This document shows, one piece after another, positions 57,291 through 64,000 of a stretch of DNA of 64,000 bases; within the stretch, counting starts at the first letter, position 1, and each line of letters starts with the position of its first letter. A model generated the notes under the pieces. The model was given only the letters and a program-made list of their open reading frames with translations. It did not search any database and was not told the DNA's origin. Both the position numbers and the translations under genes were made by a program. Source of the stretch: Aquilaria yunnanensis (lineage: Eukaryota; Streptophyta; Magnoliopsida; Malvales; Thymelaeaceae). The DNA lies in the NCBI GenBank assembly GCA_039654915.1, contig CM077593.1:40952501-41016500 (forward strand), read 5' to 3'.

Positions 57291-59040
57291 TTTACATGTG
57301 TTCTAAAATAAGCTAACGGTGTATAATTACCATTAGAGTAGCGATCATGAATTTGAATATGGAAAATGGCGTGAGTGGAAGATGTATGTCTATACTGTAT
57401 TGTGCATCTCGGTCGTTTAGTCCATTTTGATACCACACACCAAGTGAAAAGGGATTTTATATTTTTTTTGAAAAAAAAAAGTTTAGTATTTTTAAGTAAA
57501 AGGCATAGTTGTTATTGTATAAAAAGGTCTTTTTTTGGCATTTAGAATGGTTTTTTTTTTTAAGTTATACCTTAACACAGTCTCATTTTAACACAATTTC
57601 AACACCTTTTTAGATATCTGTACTTCTCGGGGGTAAAATAACACATACAGCATTAAGTAGGTCATAATCACATTTAACCTCTCTAGGTTTCAAACGTTAT
57701 GTCAACTCTTGGTTGAAAGAGCAACTTTGTATAGCAGTAATTCTACTAAGCCCTCTAAATTTATTTTGTAACTACATAAGCCCCTATAGCTTCAAAAGGT
57801 ACAGTTAGCCCCTAAAATTATTTATTAAAAATAAATGGGTTTTAAGTATATGCTTTCAATTCAATAAATTATATACGTGCATTTCAAGTTTAACCTGTGT
57901 TTGATTTCTTGTGTTTAATAGTACGAGGGACTTATACCTTTTAAAAATATAATTAACTAAATAGTCAGACTGAATATTTCAATCTTGAAAATTATATATA
58001 AAAATTTTTAACATGACTTAATTTGTAACATTTTGTATTATTGAATTTACGCAACCAAATAATACTCATTTCGAGAGCGCCCAGTACCCAAATTCATTGA
58101 ATGGGTAATTGCTATTTGCTAATCCATAAAATGGGCTATTTAATGCACTTTTTCTACTTGATTATGAGGGGCATTTTTTTTTCTATAAAATTCAAATCAT
58201 TAGAACTTATGAATATGAATGAATTTGCTAAATAAAAATGTTAAAGATTTTCCTTTAATAAAAAATTTGACATGCACAAATCGAGAAAAAACAATGGCAC
58301 TTATTCTTGTTTTTATAAAATTAAAAAAATATTTTCTAAAAGCTCACTACTTTTAGTGCCAATTACTCCTTTTGTTTTGCATTAATTGACCCTTTCACTT
58401 TTTTTGCTGAAGTTTGACTTCAACATATTCATATTAATATGTATTGAAAAAATTATTAAAAATGATATTTATAAACTATAATATTTAAAGTTCCATTTTC
58501 ATATAAAATATTCATATTTTTATAATAAATTTTGAAAGAAATAAAAATAAAAATTAATTTCATTGAATGGTAAAAGAGTCGGTTTTTATGAAACGGAGGG
58601 AAAATTATTTTGTATCTCATTGAAACACAAACAGACATATACATATACATGTACATATACATATATATATATATGCACACATATAAATATATACATACAT
58701 ATATACACACACACGCATACATATATATAGGTATACATACATATATATCCCATATGTTAAGCGCCATTTATTCTTAGAGAAAAATGTTTGAGTGCTCATC
58801 TTATATAGGCCATAGAATACAAAATTCTATTTTACAAAATAACATATCAAACAGTTAGAAACTATAATTTTGATTTTTATACAATTTTAAAATATTTTTT
58901 TAGGATGTGCCTTCAATCCTTATTCCCTATACTTGCTCTAAAAAAAACACTTTATGCGGTATATTTGCTTGCTATCGAAAACTTTTTACGTTTTTGTTTT
59001 AAATTTTTAACTAGATTTTTCGTTTTGTTGTTGTCCGTAG
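57291..59040. other. AT-rich intergenic DNA, no supported gene
   Basis: No gene is supported. A TATG/CATA-type microsatellite lies at about 58,627-58,750. The last bases, cgtag (59,036-59,040), should be one copy of element C's target duplication; the other copy is outside the window. Confidence 0.5.
58627..58750. repeat. Compound TA/CA microsatellite
   Basis: Mixed (TACA)n, (TA)n and (CA)n tracts; both overlapping minus-strand frames here are simple-repeat translations (Y, I, C and M runs). Confidence 0.9.
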
Positions 59041-59928
59041 TGATGCCCGGGGGCTTCATCGTTGGTACTCATGGTGACTGATGGAGGGACTTCTAAGAGG
59101 AAGAACGCCTGGAGGATGGTTCACCTAAGGGAGAGTACCTGAAATGCTCAAAATAAGTGGGTTAGGAGGCCCCCAGAATGTGTTTCCGGGGGGGGGGGGG
59201 GGGGGGGGAGCCTCCGACGCCCAAGTCAGTGGTGGCTGAGAAAGGGCAGAGAAAATAGCACAAAAGGGCTGAAGAGTCTCGCCTGGTGATTTTCTCAGAG
59301 TCTGGGAGTCAGACCTTTGCCAACCAACCTCCTGCGAAGTATTTATTTCCTGGTATTTATAGGAGTACCTAGCCCGTTCAGATCGCGACACGCGTTCGGT
59401 CGGATGTTCCCTGAGTTTCTGGGCGTAGGGGACAGATAGCTGGTAGCAGGTTGCTTTGAGCCTTGTGCTGAGATGGGCCATGATGTGATTTTCATGGTGT
59501 CAGCATGTCAGAGCGCCTTTTGAGGCGGCTTATGACGTCTGTGAAAGGACGTGTCAGAGGCTTCCTTAAATGCTTCCTTAAATGCTCCTGCTGTACTCCC
59601 GAGGTCCCTGGGCGAGGTCGTCCTTTGGTACGGACGGTGCCTCTTTGGGAACACGCCCTCAGTTCGGGGGTACCCAGCTTCAGGAAGTTCCGCCTTCGGG
59701 GAGATCATGTTCGGCCCGCAATAGCTGGTGCTTCTTTTCCGAAGGCGATCTGTTTACAACCTGGGGGGGCTAGTAGTATCCTCAAGTTTCCTGGCGTGCC
59801 GGACTCGGAGCTCTTCGGCTATCTCCCGAGGTATATGATCCCACATTTACTCGGGTAGCGCCAGTTTCTTCTGGGCATTCTTGTGGCAGGGAGTTCGGCC
59901 AGATAGAGGCGATAGCCTTTGGCTATCA
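59041..59928 (-). repeat. Element C 3' LTR
   Basis: 888 bp, TGATGCCC...GGCTATCA. It contains an uninterrupted run of 20 G (59,188-59,207), where element A has 8. The LTR-terminal ATG (59,070-59,072 on the minus strand) is again 32 nt from the end. Confidence 0.9.
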
Positions 59929-60015
59929 CATGCCCCCCTTTGGAAAGCCGAAGTGAAGACTTCGGTTTTGCATCTCTTTCCGAGGTTGTTCTTGGGAGTC
60001 TCTTAGGAAGCTCAA

Positions 60016-60446
60016 CCTGTTCCGAGGATGCACCTCTTGCCCAAAGGTATGGGCTGTTCGGCCTTGGCTTGTTCTTTGGTGTCTTCAAGGCGGAGCCTGT
60101 GCCGAAGATACACCTCTTGCCCGAAGGTCATGGGCTGTTTGGCCATAGCCTGTCTCTTGGTGTCCTCGAGGTAACCTGCTTTTTCTTCTTGCAGGTCTGT
60201 GTAACGTCGTGTCTGAGGGCCAAGTGTGTCAGTCTAAGCGACGCGTCCCAGCTTTTTAGGGATGTCAGAAGACGTGTCCCCTGTTTTGGCGCGGCGGTTG
60301 ACACGTGGCGCTTTGCCATTGGAGGAGAGTCGCGTCGGTTACAGAGGGCGCGCCTTTTCAGGTGCAGAGGGCAGTTACGGCGACGGTTCGCCTCCAAAAG
60401 GGTACTTATGACGACGTTTCGGTTACCAACCTTTGGCCTATAAATA
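60016..60446 (+). promoter_or_regulatory. Promoter region of element C antisense gene
   Basis: Contains the 80-bp tandem pair (60,016 and 60,096), CACGTG (60,302-60,307), CCATTGG and TATAAATA (60,439-60,446), in the same order as element A. The ATG follows 252 bp after the TATA box. Confidence 0.65.
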
Positions 60447-60698
60447 GCCCATTCCATCATAAGTCCCATTTGGTTTTACTTCTGCTCTTTCCTTTGCTTT
60501 GCCCCTGTTTTCATACTTTCTTGCTTTCTGTGGCGGAGCTGCCTTAATCAGAGCTTTTTTCAGCCAACTTTCACGACGGCGTCCTCAGACTTTGGCAAAT
60601 CTTTTGGTGGGTTTTTGTTTTCCAGAGTGTTTTGATTCCTCTGTTCTTTTGAGTTTTTTTCCGGAAACTATTTTCTTGCCTTTTCCGAACTCGTTTTT

Positions 60699-63133
60699 AT
60701 GTCGAAAATGCCTATCCCTGAGAGCTGGCAGCCTCTTTTAGCCCATCCTTGTTGCACCACCCCCGCAAAATTAGAGAGGTGGAAGAAAAAGTTCTTTCTT
60801 CCCTCTTACGCCATTACTAGGCTGCCTCGCTCTAGCCATTATGCTTTTTCAAACCATAGTAACGAGGTTACCATTTTCCGAGCCCAGCTGAAGGCCGGAC
60901 TTCGGTATCCTCCCCCGAAGATGGTTTGCGAGTTCTGCCAATTTCATGGCATTGCTGTGAACCAGCTTCCCCCGAACTCGTTCTGCTATTTTAACGCCTA
61001 CCTCTGCATGTGTGGCGTATTTAGGATAAAACCCCATTTTATAATCTTCATGCAGTACTACAAGCTCTTTGTGGTCCCGAAGGGTGGCTTCTATTTTATG
61101 CTACCTCGGGGATCCGGGAGCAAAAAATTCATGTTCACCTTCGCCACCAAGGACAGCTGGCGGGGGTGGCAACAGAAATTCTTCTTCCTGAAGATGGAGG
61201 AGGCCTGGTCGTATGTTCCGACCAAATGGGCTCAGGGAAGGCTAGATGTGGACATCGTTGATCCGTGGTTGTTGCTGACTCCAGAGTTGGCTTCCACTTT
61301 CGCGGACTTCGACGGCCGCATTCGCGCCGTCTCTGACTGGGCTCCCGAGGTCACGCCGCGCTCTCTGTACCCCTTCCCTATCAACTGGAGGTTGATGACC
61401 GAAGAGGTCCTCCGGGAGTTAAAGGTGGTTAAGGAGCACGAGACCGACCTCGAGATGCCAGCTCCTGCCATCACCGGGAAGGATTCCTGGTTGGTCAAGC
61501 TTCTTAAGGAGGAAATTTCTTTCGAAACGCTTGTCGAAAGTGAGTTATCTTCTACTCCCTTGTTGTTTTTCCCTCGGACTTACGCTGATGTCTTTTTTCT
61601 TTTCCAGAGATGGGCGACGGGACTGCTGCATTTTACAAGTCCCTTTTCCTCGGCCAGGTGGAGAAGGGCGATCAGACAAAGAAGGCGACTTCCCGAAGGC
61701 GGAAGTCTACTGCCGCTGGGCCTTCGGTGAAACGGGCAAAGAAAACTGCCCAGGTTCCTCTAGAGGAAATTTCCGAGGAAGCTGCCGAGGAGCCTGGGAC
61801 AGCCGAGATTCCGGCGTCTGAGGCAGCTGCCGAAGTCCCTGCCGCTGCTGAAGTTTCTTCCGCCAACGTCCCTCCCCAGAGCCCTTCCGCGCCGCAGGCC
61901 CTTCTGGAGGCCGTGGTAGAGGCTCCTTCTGCCGAGGAGCGGCGCAAGAAGAAAGGCAAGGGGATTTCTACCGAGGAGTCTCAGGATTCCGAGGACGCCG
62001 TGTTCGAAGTGCCGCCAGGTTCGTTGTTTTCAGAACAAGTATGGCTCTTTTGTTTTTCTGAATTTTCTTTTGTCTTTGACCTGCTTCTCATTTTCGCCAT
62101 GCAGGGGAGTTGCTTACCCCGAACTGGGCGGCCGAACACGCGAAGGCACGGGCCCTTCGCGACGCCAAAGTCCCGCAAGGGAAGATACCAAAAGAGCCTT
62201 TCTGGACATTCACGGAGGACATGAACTTGTACTCCGAAGACTGTCTTGAAATGGCGAAACAGATTTCGAAGGGGGTGCTTACAGAGGCCTCCTTCAAGGT
62301 TATTGCGGTGGCCCATCCGGACGATGACACCCTTGCCGCGAAAGTCACCGAGCATGCTGCTCAGGTATGTTCTTCACACCTTTTTCCCTTCAATTTTTCC
62401 TAAGTGCTTGGCTCTTACTGACCTTGCGTTCATCTTTTTGCAGCTGGTGGGGTACGCCGGCTTTCTCCGAATTTGGGTAGCCAGGCATTCGGCGTTCCGA
62501 GCTTCGGCCTTAGAGACCTTGGAGAAAGCGAAGGCCACGTGCTCGGCATTGATTGCCAAGAACTAGCAGCTGTCAGATGCTACGAAGAAAGAAGTTGCTG
62601 CCCTTTGGGAGGAGTTCCGGAAGGAGAAGGAAGATCTTGAGAAGAACTCCTCTCTGCAGATTGCTGACCTCGGCGATCAGGTGAAAGGGATGCTCGCTGC
62701 CAACCAAGACCTTCTCAAAGATAAGTCAGATTCTGACAATCTCATTCAGTCATTGGTGAGTGAGAAAAAGGCCCTTGAAGCCGAGGTCCAGTCTTTGAAG
62801 AAGGAGCCCGATGCAAAGAAGAGGGTGAAGGCGCTGAAGAAGGAGGTTGCAGACTTGAAGGACGAGCTCGAGGACCTTGAGGTTGAGAAGGACAAATCCG
62901 ACCAAATGACCAAGGTCGCCTTCCAAGACGGATTCTGCGTTGCTCGGCACCAAGTCCTTGAGAGGTTCCCAGCTCTGGACCTCTCTTTTTTGGAAGCTCT
63001 CAACATTCTCGAGGGGCCTCGGTGGTCCTGGTCCAAAATCGAGCACCTGAACCTGCCTTCCACAATTCCGGCGCCGAAGGTGGTGGAAAAGGGCACAGAG
63101 GCTGGTGGCTCCCGGGACGCTGAGAACCCTTAG
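60699..63133 (+). pseudogene. Antisense four-exon gene of element C, one nonsense codon
   Basis: Exons 60,699-61,539, 61,608-62,018, 62,105-62,364 and 62,444-63,133 (introns 68, 86 and 79 bp) form one frame of 733 codons plus stop. Exon 1 is the same length as in element A (841 nt) and encodes the PF04195-like domain without interruption (for example QYYKLFVVPKGGFYF). Exon 2 carries a basic SRRRKSTAAGPSVKRAKK and an Ala/Pro/Glu-rich linker. Exon 3 is 260 nt. Exon 4 is a coiled coil ending in FLEALNILEGPRWSWSKIEH. The only visible defect is a TAG at 62,564-62,566, where element A has CAG. This is the least damaged copy in the window. Confidence 0.82.
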
Positions 63134-63544
63134 GCTATTTTAGGGGCCTTTTCCTTTTTTCCTCTTCGTTTTTGTGCTCCTTCTTCGGGCACTTCTTCTT
63201 TGTAAGCCTGATCATTCTCAATGAATATATTTTTTGGCTAAGTCTTTTTGCAAGATTTTGCATTTCCATTGTCCCGAACAAGTTCGCTCAAGAGACTTCG
63301 GGAAACCTGCAATCACCAAAATTTATTACCCGCTTTTTTCGACGAGTATTTTCGCAAGATTTTTGTTTCCCACTTTCCCGAGCATGACGGCTCAAGGGAC
63401 TTCGAAAAATCATATCTGCGCTTTTTTATGGCGAACACCTTCGCGGAATTCTGTCTTGCACCATTTTGTACACTTAAGAATTTTTTCTCAAGGACATTCT
63501 GTACTTAGGATATTTTTTGCACATCACAATCCTTTCGCTCCATC

Positions 63545-64000
63545 TTAAGCGTAGAATTTCTTCAAGGCATCTGAGTGCCAGGTGTTTTTCAATTCTACGC
63601 CTTCGGTGTCGCCAAGTTTGTACACGCCTTTTCGTACTTTGGCAAGAACCAGATAAGGTCCTTCCCAGTTCGCGCGAAATACCCCGTGAGATGGCTTTCG
63701 GGGTGCAAAGTCAGCCTTTCGGAGAACGAGGTCCCATTTTTTTATTTCTTTTGGCCTGGCTCGTAAATTTATAGCCGCGGCGACTCTTTGCTGGAAAGCT
63801 TTTCTTCTCAGCTCAGCTATTTCTCTGTGTTCGCCGACGAGGTCGAGCTTCGTTCTCAGGCCGAGGTCGTTTCCACCTTCATCAAATACCTGAACCCGTA
63901 CTGATGGTCTAACTATCTCGATAGGGATGATGGCCTCTGTTCCGAAGACGAGTGAGAAGGGAGTCTCCCCTGTGGCTCTTTGGGGCGTCGTTCGGTAACT
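63545..64000 (-). CDS. Element C pol, integrase C-terminal part (partial)
   Basis: The minus-strand frame is open from the window edge to TAA (63,545-63,547). It matches the integrase C-terminus of element A: ETPFSLVFGTEAIIPIEI, LGLRTKLDLV, the GPY-type NWEGPYLVLA and the terminal WHSDALKKFYA. No stop is seen in this part. It converges with the antisense gene, with 411 bp between the two stop codons. Confidence 0.85.
   Translation of the reverse strand, partial: SYRTTPQRATGETPFSLVFGTEAIIPIEIVRPSVRVQVFDEGGNDLGLRTKLDLVGEHREIAELRRKAFQQRVAAAINLRARPKEIKKWDLVLRKADFAPRKPSHGVFRANWEGPYLVLAKVRKGVYKLGDTEGVELKNTWHSDALKKFYA

Larger units (their letters stand above)
59041..64000 (-). mobile_element. Element C: Tat-lineage gypsy element, truncated by window end
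   Basis: The 3' LTR (59,041-59,928), PPT, antisense gene and 3' end of pol are present; the rest lies beyond 64,000. It is close to element A in LTR, promoter and coding sequence, so A and C belong to the same or sister families, while B is more distant. Confidence 0.92.

Noticed and set aside
1..64000. CRISPR arrays, bacterial operons, rRNA and tRNA genes
   Set aside because: None seen by eye; the window is plant nuclear DNA. The PBS matches are primer-binding sites, not tRNA genes. A tRNA scan was not possible here.

Overview
The window is plant nuclear DNA: an AT-rich, transposon-dense stretch of an angiosperm chromosome, probably a eudicot, although the sequence does not identify the species. 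The evidence is GT-AG introns of 68 to about 500 bp, Ty1/copia and Ty3/gypsy (Tat-lineage) LTR retrotransposons, hAT- and CACTA-like DNA elements, and one ordinary multi-exon host gene. All boundaries and comparisons were made by eye; no alignment or database search was run.

Layout. 1-11,550: AT-rich intergenic DNA with an inverted-repeat MITE-like element (2,819-3,402), a minus-strand solo LTR (3,607-5,011), a hAT-like element (5,087-6,164), a transposase-like coding relic and a CACTA-like element (from 6,953). 11,551-34,129: a Ty1/copia element (LTRs 1,416/1,417 bp). An 11,068-bp Ty3/gypsy Tat element (element A, 11,657-22,724) is inserted in its 5' LTR, and a 3.3-kb solo LTR (24,578-27,902) in its leader. 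Its right end is abnormal: LTR, PBS and a gag scrap, followed by a 16-19 bp repeat of the left flank. 34,182-40,434: a second CACTA-like element, a broken fragment resembling a BPA1-like RRM protein gene, and an old solo LTR of the copia family. 40,440-53,384: Tat element B (agcag target duplication), decayed, with a 2.5-kb solo LTR in its 3' LTR. 54,065-56,745: a five-exon host gene of unrecognised function whose start is broken by a 13-bp tandem duplication. 59,041 to the end: Tat element C, cut by the window edge.

The most notable system is shared by A, B and C. Each Tat element has its gag-pol on the minus strand and, between pol and the 3' LTR, a second gene on the plus strand. That gene has its own TATA box, four exons with short introns, an N-terminal domain of the 'putative gypsy type transposon' kind (Pfam PF04195-like), a basic NLS-like stretch, an acidic/proline-rich linker and a long coiled coil. 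Because the gene is antisense to the genomic RNA, its introns survive retrotransposition. All three copies carry disabling mutations. Extra antisense ORFs are known in Tat-lineage elements, so the gene class is not new; its promoter, exact exon structure, C-terminal motif and the hairpin repeats at the convergent 3' ends deserve attention. A second shared feature is an open gag frame that starts exactly 32 nt inside the LTR and runs through the primer-binding site.
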